From positions 13,207 to 77,206 of the forward strand of contig DASVWC010000087.1 of assembly GCA_036389835.1 (NCBI GenBank): a DNA stretch of 64,000 nucleotides. The letters run 5' to 3'. The notes beneath the pieces are model-generated. The model saw nothing but the letters and a program-made list of their open reading frames with translations, had not been told where the DNA came from and ran no database searches. The position numbers were made by a program, and so were the translations under genes. Shown here piece after piece: positions 50,205-58,858 of this stretch (the first letter of the stretch is position 1; every line of letters begins with the position of its first letter). The DNA comes from AC-37 sp036389835. GTDB taxonomy: Bacteria; Actinomycetota; Thermoleophilia; Solirubrobacterales; Thermoleophilaceae.

Positions 50205-52916
50205 TTACGGGCCGGTCCAGCCGCTCGCGTAGCACGGGCGGGCGCCGCAGACGTCGATCACCCGGCCGCCGATCCTCAGGAACTCCGACTTCTGCACGCG
50301 CGCGATCGGCGTGCCGCGCGGTCCGCTGTGCGGGTCGCGGCCCGCCTCCGGCGGCACGTTCTCGTTCGGCGGCGGCGGCGTGCCCGCCGTGGTCTTGCCG
50401 TCGGCGAGCGTCCGGAACGGCCCCGTGTCCCACAGGACGATCGCCGAGCCGTCGAACGGGAACGCGGAGATCTTCGGGACGCCGAAGATGGGGTCGCCGC
50501 GGTCGAGGTCGCGCCCCGGGTCCGCCCACGGCGCGCGCGCCGACGCCCCGATCGTGCGCGCCTCGCTCTCCGCCGTGAGCTGCGAGACCTGGTGGTCGCC
50601 GAGCGCGACGTGCATCAGCACCTTGTGCGGCGGCGTGTTCGCGGGCGGGTCGCTGGTCATGTGGTTCGCGTAGCCGTTCGCCTCGCCGCGGTCCCAGAGC
50701 GTCTGCAGCAGCGACAGCACGAGCTCGCGCTGGATCTGGTTCGGATACGACTCGTACAGCGCGTAGGCGTACTCGGGCAGGAAGCTCTCCGGGTCGGACG
50801 GGTCGGGCTGAGGGGCCTCGCCGGTGCCGAAGTCGATGCTGCGCTGGAGCAGCGTGCTGTAGGCCATGCCGGGCACGCCGAGCACCCCGCGGTCGGCGTC
50901 GACCATCACCGACATCAGCGCGCCGCCGATGATCCCACCCTGGCTGTTGCCGTCGTAGAAGAGCCGCGCGGTGTCGATGACCCCGGCGCCGCCCGGACCG
51001 ATCTTGAAGGCGGGGTCGGCGTTGAAGCCGTTGGCGTGGATCATCAGGCGCCCGAGGTAGAGGAAGTTCAGCAGCGACTGCTGCACGCGGTCGACGAGCT
51101 CGGGGAACCGCGACAGCTCGGTCTCGATCGACAGCGCGTTCGGCACGTCGCAGTCCGGCGGGTTGTCGGGCGTGCCAGCGAGGACGTTCTCGATCATGCC
51201 CTGCACGTCCTCCGGGCTCGTCGGCGTGTCCGTGCAGGTCATCCCGATGAAGTCGGTCGCGCAGAACACCATCCGGTGCTCGTTGGCCATCGCGCGCACA
51301 TTGCCGGAGCTCACCTCCGACCGCGCGCCGAACAGGCCGTGCCCGTAGAGCGACGGACGTGCGGGTGGCCCGCTGAGCGCCGACTTCGGGATGTTGCACG
51401 TGAAGCGCGCCTGCATCGTGTTGCCGGGGATCCGCAGCGGCGGCCCGTTCGTCTTCGCGGGGTCGAACGCGAAGCGCGATCCCATCGGGCAGCCCGGCAG
51501 GTGCAGGTAGCACGGCACGGTGAGCGTGCCCTCGACCCGCCGGGCGATCTCGCCGTCGGGGTTCTCGGTCACCTTCGTGATCTGGTAGGCCGGGGCCGAG
51601 CCCTCGACCTTCAGGTCGGCCATGTTCCTGTCCCCCAGATCCGCGAACGCGCTGTCGCGCATCGAGAGGATCCGCTCGGTCAGGTTGCGCTCGCTGGCGA
51701 CGGTGAAGTCCCAGGCCCGGTAGAGGTCGTCGCGGCCGATGCCGGCTTCGGCCAGCGTCTGGAACATCCCCTCGAAGGACTTGCGGCGCGCCTCGACGGT
51801 CGCGTTCGTGGTCGGGATGCCGTCGCGGTAGATCTTGAACGCCTGGTTCGCGCCGAGCAGGTTGCCGCTCGCGTCGCGCATGTTGCGCAGGGCCACCACG
51901 TAGCGGCGGCCCTCGACGAAGTGCCGGCCCGGCCGGATCACCAGCGTCCGCTCGGCGGCGTTCTGCGGGTTCATGTCGAGCTCGGCCCAGACCTCGTGCC
52001 GCGCCCGCGTGACGGTGTCGATCACGACCACGGGCTGGCTCGGCCGGAACGCGTCGGCCATGTCGTCGACCGGCACGATCTTGCTCGCCCGGAACGCCTC
52101 GGGCGTCTCCATCTTCGGCACCTTGGTCACGAGCGGCTGGCCCGGGCTCCAGCCGTCGTTGCGGTTGTGCGCCGCGGGGTCCCACGGCTTGCCGGCCCGG
52201 TTCTTGGGCATCGACAGGATGTTCAGGTTGACCCGCCGCTTGGTGTCGGTGGTCGAGTCGGCCGTGGTGAAGTAGTCGTTGGGGAACGGGTAGAGGCAGT
52301 CGGCCTCGTCGAGCCAGTCGCAGCGATCCGCGTTGGCGGGGCTGTAGTCGATCGGCGTGCGGTTCGTGCTGCCGCCACCGCCGCCCGAACCACCGCTACC
52401 GCCGGAACCGCCGCCCCCACCGCCCGAGCCGCCGCCGCCCGAGCCGCCACCGGCGCCCGCCCCGGCGCCGCCGCCCGCGCCGCTGCGGCACGCCGCAGCG
52501 TCGCGGCGCAGCTTCCTGTAGACCCGCGACGGCTTGCCGATCGGCGCCCCCGCGCGGCCGTCGATGCGCACCGCGTGCACCACGATCCGCCCGCCGAGGC
52601 AGCCCTTGAGCACGCCGCGCCCGAAGCGGTTGAGCCGCAGCGTGACCCGCCGCCGCTCCCCCTTCTTCATCGGTCGCTCGACGAGCTGGGAGATCACCTG
52701 CGGCGGCGCCTTGCGCGCGTACGGGCGGAAGCTCGCGAACAGCCGCACGTACCCGGCCCGCCGAGTGGTCGCGACGACCTTGACGCTCGAGCGCTTGAGG
52801 ATCGTGCGCTGGCTGCCGGAGTCCGCGTCGCCGCGCACGACCGGCGCGCTCTTCGCTCCCGCGCCTGCGGGCAGCAGCCCGATCAAGAGCAGCGCAGTGA
52901 CAACCCCCCGTCTCAC
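50205..52916 (-). CDS. Large secreted alpha/beta-hydrolase (lipase/esterase-like)
   Basis: 903 residues from GTG 52916. Signal peptide VRRGVVTALLLIGLLPAGAGA. Residues ~20-140 are a beta-rich basic domain. A ~40-residue Gly/Ser linker follows (about 140-180), then the catalytic part starting NRTPIDYSPANADRCDWLDE. The opening CDWLD...CLYPFPNDYFT resembles the N-terminus of 'virulence factor lipase' type proteins. The nucleophile elbow is G-N-S-Q-G in FYDGNSQGGIIGG, and GHGLFGARSE precedes it. Likely acts outside the cell on lipids or polyesters, but the substrate is inference. An ATG at 52949 is possible, but GTG 52916 lies exactly 7 nt from TACGCT. Confidence 0.82.
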   Translation of the reverse strand: MRRGVVTALLLIGLLPAGAGAKSAPVVRGDADSGSQRTILKRSSVKVVATTRRAGYVRLFASFRPYARKAPPQVISQLVERPMKKGERRRVTLRLNRFGRGVLKGCLGGRIVVHAVRIDGRAGAPIGKPSRVYRKLRRDAAACRSGAGGGAGAGAGGGSGGGGSGGGGGGSGGSGGSGGGGGSTNRTPIDYSPANADRCDWLDEADCLYPFPNDYFTTADSTTDTKRRVNLNILSMPKNRAGKPWDPAAHNRNDGWSPGQPLVTKVPKMETPEAFRASKIVPVDDMADAFRPSQPVVVIDTVTRARHEVWAELDMNPQNAAERTLVIRPGRHFVEGRRYVVALRNMRDASGNLLGANQAFKIYRDGIPTTNATVEARRKSFEGMFQTLAEAGIGRDDLYRAWDFTVASERNLTERILSMRDSAFADLGDRNMADLKVEGSAPAYQITKVTENPDGEIARRVEGTLTVPCYLHLPGCPMGSRFAFDPAKTNGPPLRIPGNTMQARFTCNIPKSALSGPPARPSLYGHGLFGARSEVSSGNVRAMANEHRMVFCATDFIGMTCTDTPTSPEDVQGMIENVLAGTPDNPPDCDVPNALSIETELSRFPELVDRVQQSLLNFLYLGRLMIHANGFNADPAFKIGPGGAGVIDTARLFYDGNSQGGIIGGALMSVMVDADRGVLGVPGMAYSTLLQRSIDFGTGEAPQPDPSDPESFLPEYAYALYESYPNQIQRELVLSLLQTLWDRGEANGYANHMTSDPPANTPPHKVLMHVALGDHQVSQLTAESEARTIGASARAPWADPGRDLDRGDPIFGVPKISAFPFDGSAIVLWDTGPFRTLADGKTTAGTPPPPNENVPPEAGRDPHSGPRGTPIARVQKSEFLRIGGRVIDVCGARPCYASGWTGP

Positions 52917-52923
52917 CACCGGG

Positions 52924-52940
52924 AGCGTAGTCGGTAGCGT
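52924..52940. promoter_or_regulatory. Divergent leaderless promoter pair
   Basis: Minus-strand TACGCT (52929-52924) ends 7 nt before GTG 52916. Plus-strand TAGCGT (52935-52940) ends 7 nt before ATG 52948. The two -10 boxes are five bp apart and back to back, so both genes share about 30 bp of control DNA. Confidence 0.55.
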
Positions 52941-52947
52941 GCGCGAC

Positions 52948-54387
52948 ATGGAGCACTCCGACGAGGCGCTGCGCCGGCGCGAGTTCCTGCAGCGCACCGC
53001 CGTCACCGCCGGCCTGGCCGCGAGCCTGGGCACGGTGCTCGACCCGGACGTGCTCGTCGCCGAGGCGGCGTCGAAGCAGCGCCGCAGGAAGCTCCCCTCG
53101 CCGCGCAACCTGCCGATCGACACGTTCGTCGTGCTGATGATGGAGAACCGCTCGTTCGACCACTACCTCGGCTGGCTGCCGGGCGCCGACGGGAGGCAGG
53201 CCGGGCTGACCTACGTGGACGAGGAGGGCCGGGCCGGCACCACCCGCCGCTTCGCGCCGGACTTCCAGGGCTGCGACCACCCCGACCCGAGCCACAGCTG
53301 GAACGGCGGCCGCGAGCAGTTCAACCGCGGGCGGATGGACGGCTTCCTCCGCGGCCGCAACGACGAGTTCGCGATCTCCTACTACACGAAGGAGGACCTG
53401 CCGTTCATCTCGCACGCCGCGGCCGCCTCCACCGCCTACGACCGCTTCTTCTGCTCGCTGCTCGGACCGACGTTCCCGAACCGCTACTACATGCACGCGG
53501 CGACGGCGTACGGGCGCAAGGACAACGCGCTGCCGGTCGAGACCGGCGGCTTCCCCGACGACACGATCTTCGCCTCGATGCTCGCGAAGGGCCTCAGCGC
53601 GCGCTACTACTTCAACGACCTGCCGGCCGCGGGCCTCTGGGGCATCCCCGGGCTGCAGCGCTCGGCGCGCGTGGAGGAGTACTACGCGCGCGCCGCGAGC
53701 GGGACGCTGCCCAACCTCTGCTTCGTCGACCCGGTCTTCGGCGGCGAGGACCCGGCCAGCGCCAAGGGCGTGCGCGGCGACGAGCACCCGCACGGCGACA
53801 TCCGCGCCGGTCAGGCGTTCATGTCGGACGTCGCGCACGCGCTGATGGAGTCGCCGCAGTGGAAGCGCAGCGCGCTGTTCATCGTCTACGACGAGTGGGG
53901 CGGGTTCTTCGACCACGTGCGCCCGCCGCGCGTGCCCGACGACCGCAACAGCCGCGACCTGAACGAGGACTTCGGCCAGATGGGGATGCGCATCCCCGCG
54001 GTCGTCCTGTCTCCCTACGCGCGCCGCGGCCACGTGGACCACGGCACCTACGGGTTCGAGTCGATCCTCAAGATGATCGAGTACAAGTTCGGCCTCGCGC
54101 CGCTCACCCGCCGCGACCGCTACGCCACCAACATCGCGCGCTCGTTCGACTGGGAGCCGAAGAGCCTGGACCCGCCCGAGCTGCCGGACCCGATGCAGGT
54201 GGCCTCGCGGCCCTGCCCCGGCGAGGAGATGGCCTCCGCGAGCGCGGCACACCCGGACCACGACCTGGTGGCGCTCCACACCTCCGGATTCCTCGAGCGG
54301 CTGGGGTTCGACTACCTCCCGGCGACCTCGTCGACCACCTTCCGGCTCCCCGACAGCTTCGAACGCGCATACTTCGGCGTCGCATGA
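52948..54387 (+). CDS. Tat-exported phospholipase C / phosphoesterase family protein
   Basis: 479 residues. Twin-arginine signal LRRREFLQRTAVTAGLAASL. The phosphoesterase (PF04185-like) fold opens with F-V-V-L-M-M-E-N-R-S-F-D-H-Y-L-G, which holds the metal-binding Glu/Asn. It continues with SLLGPTFPNRYYMHAAT and ends the core with the D-E-W-G-G-F-F-D-H-V metal site and GMRIPAVVLSPYARRGHVDH. The family includes PlcA/PlcC-type phospholipases C and acid phosphatases. The phospholipid substrate is inferred. Tat export suggests folding and metal loading before secretion. The following RTX-like gene overlaps its stop by 4 nt (ATGA). Confidence 0.92.
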   Translation: MEHSDEALRRREFLQRTAVTAGLAASLGTVLDPDVLVAEAASKQRRRKLPSPRNLPIDTFVVLMMENRSFDHYLGWLPGADGRQAGLTYVDEEGRAGTTRRFAPDFQGCDHPDPSHSWNGGREQFNRGRMDGFLRGRNDEFAISYYTKEDLPFISHAAAASTAYDRFFCSLLGPTFPNRYYMHAATAYGRKDNALPVETGGFPDDTIFASMLAKGLSARYYFNDLPAAGLWGIPGLQRSARVEEYYARAASGTLPNLCFVDPVFGGEDPASAKGVRGDEHPHGDIRAGQAFMSDVAHALMESPQWKRSALFIVYDEWGGFFDHVRPPRVPDDRNSRDLNEDFGQMGMRIPAVVLSPYARRGHVDHGTYGFESILKMIEYKFGLAPLTRRDRYATNIARSFDWEPKSLDPPELPDPMQVASRPCPGEEMASASAAHPDHDLVALHTSGFLERLGFDYLPATSSTTFRLPDSFERAYFGVA

Positions 54388-54977
54388 GACGACGAGTCGC
54401 CATAGCCGTGTGCGCGCTCGCCCTGACCGCGGCGGCGGTCGCCCAGGCGGCCACGATCCGGGGCACCGCGAAGGCCGACCGGCTGGCGGGCACGAACTCG
54501 GCCGACAAGATCGTCGGCCGCGGCGGCAACGACAAGATCGACGGGCGCCGCGGGCCCGACAGGGTCTACGGCAACGACGGCAACGACCGCCTCTCCGGCA
54601 GTGAGGGCAACGACACGCTGCTGGGCGGCAACGGCAACGACGCCATTCTCGGCGGCAACGACGACGACACGCTCCGCGGCGACGCCGGCGACGACAACCT
54701 GGTCGGCGGACTGCGCGACGACGACCTCGACGGCCGCGCCGGCAACGACCGCGTGAGCGGCGGCCCCGGGGTGGACCTCGTCACCGGAGGCGACGGCGAC
54801 GACCGGCTCAACGGCGGCGACGGCGAGGATGACTACTCCGGCGGGCCGGGCAACGACACGATCCAGGCGCGCGACTCGACCGAGGACACGATCGACTGCG
54901 GCGACGGCGAGGACACCGTGTTCGTGGACGACCAGGAGGACGGCGTCTTCGACTGCGAGACCGTGGTGCTGCCCTAA
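54384..54977 (+). CDS. Secreted RTX-like calcium-binding repeat protein
   Basis: 197 residues, ATG overlapping the phospholipase stop. Signal peptide MRRRVAIAVCALALTAAAVA, then QA. The mature protein is made almost entirely of G-G-x-G-x-D-x-x-x nonapeptide repeats (GRGGNDKID, GSEGNDTLL, GGNGNDAIL, GGDGDDRLN, GGPGNDTIQ) that fold into a calcium-stabilised beta-roll. It ends with Cys-containing strands (DTIDCGDGEDTVF, DGVFDCETVVL). Unlike classic RTX toxins it has a Sec signal and no type I secretion tail or genes nearby. Translational coupling to the phospholipase suggests shared extracellular use. Confidence 0.88.
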   Translation: MRRRVAIAVCALALTAAAVAQAATIRGTAKADRLAGTNSADKIVGRGGNDKIDGRRGPDRVYGNDGNDRLSGSEGNDTLLGGNGNDAILGGNDDDTLRGDAGDDNLVGGLRDDDLDGRAGNDRVSGGPGVDLVTGGDGDDRLNGGDGEDDYSGGPGNDTIQARDSTEDTIDCGDGEDTVFVDDQEDGVFDCETVVLP

Positions 54978-54989
54978 GGATCGAGCGGG

Positions 54990-55982
54990 TCAGCCGCGCA
55001 GCGCCCGGAACCCCGCCCGCAGCAGCCGTTTCGACTGGTCGCGGGTGTTGGGCGAGTTGAGCACGATCGCCGCGAGCGTGTGCCCCTCGCGCCGCACGAC
55101 GGCGATCAGGCAGTGGCCGGCGCGCTCGGTGTAGCCGGTCTTGAGGCCGATCGTGCCCGGATAGCCCTCGCGCAGCAGCGGGTTCGTGGTCGAGACGTCC
55201 AGCCGCCGCCCCTTGATCGGGAACGGGATGTTCACGTGCGCGTGGCGGACCAGCCGCGTGATCCGCGGCTGCTTCATCGCGAGGCGGGTCATCGCCGCGA
55301 GGTCGGCCGCGCACGAGCGGTTGCCCGCCCGCAGGCCGTAGGAGTCCACGTAGCGGGTGCAGCCCAGGCCGAGCTGCCGGGCGCGGCGCGTGGCCAGCCG
55401 CGCGAAGCGGCGGTCCGACCCGGCCACGGCCTCTGCCAGAGCCACGGCCGCGTCGTTGCCGGACGGCAGCAGCATCCCGGCCAGCAGCGCCTCGACCGGG
55501 ACCTTCTTCCCGCGTGGCAAGACCCCGACGCCGGAGCCGCGGAACTTGGTGGCCGACTTGCTGATCCGCGTCTTCGCCCGCGGCCCGAGCCGGTCCACGA
55601 CGATCAGCGCGGTCATCACCTTCGTCAGGCTCGCGATCGGCACCGGGGTCAGCGGCTTGCGCGACCAGAGGATCTCGCCGGAGTCGACGTCGAAGAGCAG
55701 CCCGGCGCGCGGCGGGCGCTTGAAGGGCATGTGCAGCTCCTCGTCGCTGAGCGAGATCCCGGGCGGCAGCTCCGGCCCGGCCTCGCCGAGGTCCCCGGGC
55801 GCGGCCGCCGGCTTCGACTGGCCCTGGGCGACGGCGTGGCCTCCTCGTCCGTCACCGCCGCTGCCGGCCAGCACGGCGCCGGCCGCGGCCGCCCCGAGCA
55901 GGAGCAGCACGAGCGCCAGGACGGCGAGCCGCCGGTTCCCGCGGCGGCGCCGAACGCTCCCGCCCTGGAGCGGGCTATTCAT
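54990..55982 (-). CDS. D-alanyl-D-alanine carboxypeptidase (PBP5/DacA-like)
   Basis: 330 residues. One N-terminal membrane helix (VLALVLLLLGAAAAGAVLA, about residues 20-40), then a Gly/Pro-rich linker and a penicillin-binding catalytic domain. The three motifs are intact: S-L-T-K (IASLTKVMTAL), S-G-N (LLPSGNDAAVAL) and K-T-G (GLKTGYTERAG). Trims pentapeptide side chains of peptidoglycan outside the membrane. It lacks the usual PBP5 C-terminal anchor domain; the N-terminal helix does the anchoring. Last gene of the long minus-strand operon, overlapping the upstream small gene by 8 bp. It is tail-to-tail with the RTX gene (12-bp gap). Confidence 0.92.
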   Translation of the reverse strand: MNSPLQGGSVRRRRGNRRLAVLALVLLLLGAAAAGAVLAGSGGDGRGGHAVAQGQSKPAAAPGDLGEAGPELPPGISLSDEELHMPFKRPPRAGLLFDVDSGEILWSRKPLTPVPIASLTKVMTALIVVDRLGPRAKTRISKSATKFRGSGVGVLPRGKKVPVEALLAGMLLPSGNDAAVALAEAVAGSDRRFARLATRRARQLGLGCTRYVDSYGLRAGNRSCAADLAAMTRLAMKQPRITRLVRHAHVNIPFPIKGRRLDVSTTNPLLREGYPGTIGLKTGYTERAGHCLIAVVRREGHTLAAIVLNSPNTRDQSKRLLRAGFRALRG

Positions 55983-56151
55983 CCGACGGCGCGGTGAGCG
56001 CGCCGAGGACGCCGAAGCCCAACACCGCGAGCAGGACGATCGAGACGACGACGAGGATCGTGACGCCGTCGGTGATCGCGACGTGGATCGTGAGGTACGC
56101 GAGCAGCCCGATGAAGGCGAGCGAGAAGACCAGCGCGACGTTGCGGCCCAT
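55975..56151 (-). CDS. Small two-helix membrane protein
   Basis: 58 residues, ATG overlapping the rhomboid stop by 1 nt (TGATG). Two hydrophobic helices (ALVFSLAFIGLLAYLTIHVA and ILVVVSIVLLAVLGFGVLGAL) joined by I-T-D-G-V-T, with an acidic tail APSDE. Position between rhomboid and the carboxypeptidase, with overlaps on both sides, argues that it is real. Function unknown. Confidence 0.72.
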   Translation of the reverse strand: MGRNVALVFSLAFIGLLAYLTIHVAITDGVTILVVVSIVLLAVLGFGVLGALTAPSDE

Positions 56152-56936
56152 CAGTAGACGGGGTAGCGCGGCTCGACGTAGTCGTCGCGCTGCCGGGTCG
56201 CGAACAGCTTGATCGCGGCGAGGCCGAATATGAACCCGCCGATGTGCGCGAGGTAGGCGACGCCGCCCTCCCCCGCGACCTGCGAGGAGGCACTCAGCAC
56301 CTGGAGCACCGCCCAGCCGAACAGCACCAGCCACGCCGGCAGCTCGATGACCGTGATGAAGATGACGATGAACACGAGCGTCACCACGCGCGCGCGTGGA
56401 TAGAGCAGCGCGTACGCGCCGAGGACGGCCGCCACCGCCCCGCTGGCGCCGAGCGTCGGCTGGGCCGAGCTCGGGTCGCCGAGCGTGTGCGCGGCCGTGG
56501 CCGCCAATCCCCCGAGGAGGTAGAAGGCCACGAACTTCGCCCGCCCCATCGAGTCCTCCACGTTGTTCCCGAAGATCCACAGGAACAGCATGTTGCCCGC
56601 GATGTGCAGCAGCCCGCCGTGCATGAACATCGAGGTGAGGACCGTCAGCCACGTGGGTGCCTGCTTGCCGGCCTCGCCGCTCACGCCCTCCTGGCCCTCG
56701 CACGCCACGTTGAGGTTCTGCGGGTCGCCGATCGCCTCGCAGTGCTTGCCCGGGTGTGTGATCTCGTACGGGATCTCGGCGTACTCCACCACGTTCTCCT
56801 CGTCCACCGTGAACCCGCCGCCGTCGGCCCAGCGCGCCTGCTGGAACCCGAAGAACATCACGATGTTGATCGCGATCAGGACGACCGTGACGACGGGGAA
56901 GCGGTCCGTCGGGATGTTGTCCTTCAGGGGCAGCAC
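56151..56936 (-). CDS. Rhomboid-family intramembrane serine protease
   Basis: 261 residues, GTG start. Six membrane segments. The catalytic dyad is Ser in L-G-A-S-G-A-V-A and His in YLAHIGGFIFGL. The family's loop H-G-G-L-L-H-I-A-G-N-M-L-F-L-W-I-F-G-N-N-V-E-D is intact, and the W/R motif is seen as SMGRAKFVAFYLLGG. A ~50-residue hydrophilic loop after TM1 (EENVVEYAEIPYE..., with two Cys) would be extracytoplasmic. It cleaves single-pass membrane proteins; the substrate is unknown. It lies 15 nt after the Kelch lipoprotein gene. Confidence 0.92.
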   Translation of the reverse strand: MLPLKDNIPTDRFPVVTVVLIAINIVMFFGFQQARWADGGGFTVDEENVVEYAEIPYEITHPGKHCEAIGDPQNLNVACEGQEGVSGEAGKQAPTWLTVLTSMFMHGGLLHIAGNMLFLWIFGNNVEDSMGRAKFVAFYLLGGLAATAAHTLGDPSSAQPTLGASGAVAAVLGAYALLYPRARVVTLVFIVIFITVIELPAWLVLFGWAVLQVLSASSQVAGEGGVAYLAHIGGFIFGLAAIKLFATRQRDDYVEPRYPVY

Positions 56937-56951
56937 GGCGGGCGGCCCAGG

Positions 56952-57908
56952 TTACGGAACGTCGAGGACCTCGAGGTCGGTCGAGAAGTACAGGCCGGGC
57001 TGGGGCCCGCCCTCGATCGAGTAGACCCGGCCGTCGAGCCCCGCGCCGCCCAGCCCGTGGCGCGGCGTGCGCATCGGCGGCAGCGCCGACCAGGTGCGGG
57101 TGGCGGTGTCGAGCCGCTCCGCCTCCCTGATCGTGCCCGCGTCCTCCTCGCCGCCGAAGACGACCACGTCGCCGCGCACCGCCGCCGCGGCTATACCGCC
57201 GCGCGGCTTGGCCATGTCGGGCAGCCGCTCCCAGGTCCGGGTGCGCGTGTCGAAGCGCTCCGCCGTGGCGAAGTTGCCCTGGCCGCCCGCGCGCCCGGCC
57301 AGCGCGTACACGAACCCGCCGGTGGCGGCGGCCGCGAGGTGCTCGCGTGCCACGGCCATGTCGGGCCCGCCGCTCCAGCGGTTCGCGCGCAGGTCGTAGA
57401 TCTCGAGGGTGGGGAGGGCCGCGCCGCCGCGCGCTCCGCCCACCGCGTAGAGGCGGTCGCCGACGACCGCCGCGGCGAGCGCCGCACGCGCCGACGGCGG
57501 CTCGGCGAGCCGCTTCCAGCGGTTCCTCGCCGGGTCGTAGCGGAGCAGCAGCGCCTGCTCGTTCGCGAGCCCGTTGGGGGCCGAGTAGCCGCCGACCACG
57601 TACAGGCGTCCGCGCCAGGAGGCCGCCGCGGCGTGGTTGAGGGCCACCGGCATCGACCGCACGCGCGTCCAGCGCCTCGACCCGATGCCGTAGCGCTCCA
57701 CGGCTGCCGTCGTCTTCCCGCCGCTCGCCTGCTCGAAGCCGCCCACGACGTAGATCGCGCGCCCGATCCGCGCCGCGCCCACCTCCGTGCGCGAGAGCTT
57801 CGACCGCGGCAGCGGCTTCCACCGGTCCGTCGCCTCGGGGAGGGTGACCGTCTCCCCGCAACCCCCGAGCACCACCGCGGTGGTGGCCAGGAGCGCGAGC
57901 CGCCTCAT
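56952..57908 (-). CDS. Kelch-repeat lipoprotein
   Basis: 318 residues, ATG overlapping the lipA stop by 4 nt. Lipoprotein signal MRRLALLATTAVVLGGCGE with lipobox L-G-G-C (Cys17). The mature protein is a six-bladed Kelch propeller: repeated I-Y-V-V-G-G, L-Y-V-V-G-G, L-Y-A-V-G-G, V-Y-A-L-A-G, V-V-V-F-G-G, each followed by a W (R-W-T-R, R-W-K-R, R-W-S-G, T-W-E-R, T-W-S-A). It would be anchored on the outer face of the membrane. Its role in an operon of lipoate and 2-oxoacid dehydrogenase genes is not evident. Confidence 0.88.
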   Translation of the reverse strand: MRRLALLATTAVVLGGCGETVTLPEATDRWKPLPRSKLSRTEVGAARIGRAIYVVGGFEQASGGKTTAAVERYGIGSRRWTRVRSMPVALNHAAAASWRGRLYVVGGYSAPNGLANEQALLLRYDPARNRWKRLAEPPSARAALAAAVVGDRLYAVGGARGGAALPTLEIYDLRANRWSGGPDMAVAREHLAAAATGGFVYALAGRAGGQGNFATAERFDTRTRTWERLPDMAKPRGGIAAAAVRGDVVVFGGEEDAGTIREAERLDTATRTWSALPPMRTPRHGLGGAGLDGRVYSIEGGPQPGLYFSTDLEVLDVP

Positions 57909-58858
57909 CTCGCCGCGGCTTGAGCCAGCGTCTGCTCGGCGTGGTAGCTCGACCGCACCAGCGGCCCGGCCGCGACCGACTCGAAGCCCATGGCGTACGC
58001 CTCGCGCTCGAGCTCGGCGAACTCGTCGGGGTGCCAGTAGCGGACGACAGGGAGGTGGTCGCGCGTCGGTCGCAGGTACTGCCCGACGGTCAGCACCTGC
58101 ACGCCGTGCTCGCGCAGCACGCCGAAGGTCTCGAGCAGCTCGTCCTTCGTCTCGCCGAGTCCCGTCATCAGCCCGGACTTCGTCACCACCGCGTCGCCGC
58201 CCATCTCCTTGGCGTTGGCGAGCACGCGGCACGAGCGCAGGAAGCTCGACCCGCGCCGCGCGAGCGGGTAGAGCCGCGGGACGGTCTCGACGTTGTGGTT
58301 GAAGACGTCGGGGCGCTCGGCGATCACGCGCGCGAGCGGCATCTCCTCGCCGCGGAAGTCGGGCGTGAGCACCTCGACCTTGCAGCCGGGAGCGAAGCGG
58401 CGGATCGAACGGATCACGCCGACGAAGGCGATCGAGCCGAGGTCGGGGAGGTCGTCGCGATCCACGCTCGTGATCACCGCGTGGCGCAGTCCCATCCGCT
58501 TGACCGACTGGGCCACGCGCAGCGGCTCGAGCGGGTCCGGCGCGTCCGGCTTGCCGGTGCGGACGTTGCAGAAGCCGCAGCGGCGGGTGCAGGTGTCGCC
58601 GAGGATCATGAACGTGGCCGTGCCCGCGTCCCAGCAGTCGCCGATGTTCGGGCAGGCCGCCTCCTCGCAGACGGTGTTGAGCTTCTGCCCGTCGATCATC
58701 CCCTTGAGCTCCATGAACCTGGGCCCGCCGGGGGCGCGGACCTTGAACCACGGCGGCTTGCGCTCGCGGAACGGGCGGACCTCGCCCATGTCGAGCACGC
58801 GCGCGCCGCCGGGGTTGGAGCGCGCTCGGGTGCTGCGGCGCTGGAGCGGCTCGCTCAC
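57905..58858 (-). CDS. lipA: Lipoyl synthase
   Basis: 317 residues, GTG overlapping the lipB stop by 4 nt. Radical SAM enzyme with both clusters: auxiliary CxxxxCxxxxxC in CEEAACPNIGDC and the SAM-binding CxxxCxxC in CTRRCGFC. The C-terminal R-S-S-Y motif (VRSSYHAEQ) supplies the Ser ligand of the auxiliary cluster. Other family stretches: FNHNVETVPRLYP, TKSGLMTGLGET and LTVGQYLRPT. It inserts the two sulfurs into octanoyl groups made by LipB on the E2 subunit encoded in the same operon. Length is typical. Confidence 0.97.
   Translation of the reverse strand: MSEPLQRRSTRARSNPGGARVLDMGEVRPFRERKPPWFKVRAPGGPRFMELKGMIDGQKLNTVCEEAACPNIGDCWDAGTATFMILGDTCTRRCGFCNVRTGKPDAPDPLEPLRVAQSVKRMGLRHAVITSVDRDDLPDLGSIAFVGVIRSIRRFAPGCKVEVLTPDFRGEEMPLARVIAERPDVFNHNVETVPRLYPLARRGSSFLRSCRVLANAKEMGGDAVVTKSGLMTGLGETKDELLETFGVLREHGVQVLTVGQYLRPTRDHLPVVRYWHPDEFAELEREAYAMGFESVAAGPLVRSSYHAEQTLAQAAAR

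Noticed and set aside
52370..52510. Gly/Ser-rich stretch as a mobile or CRISPR-like repeat
   Set aside because: It is an irregular low-complexity linker inside the secreted hydrolase, without fixed repeat and spacer lengths.
54566..54811. Minus-strand Ser/Leu/Pro-rich frame over the RTX gene
   Set aside because: Mirror of the repetitive GGxGxD codons; no independent support.
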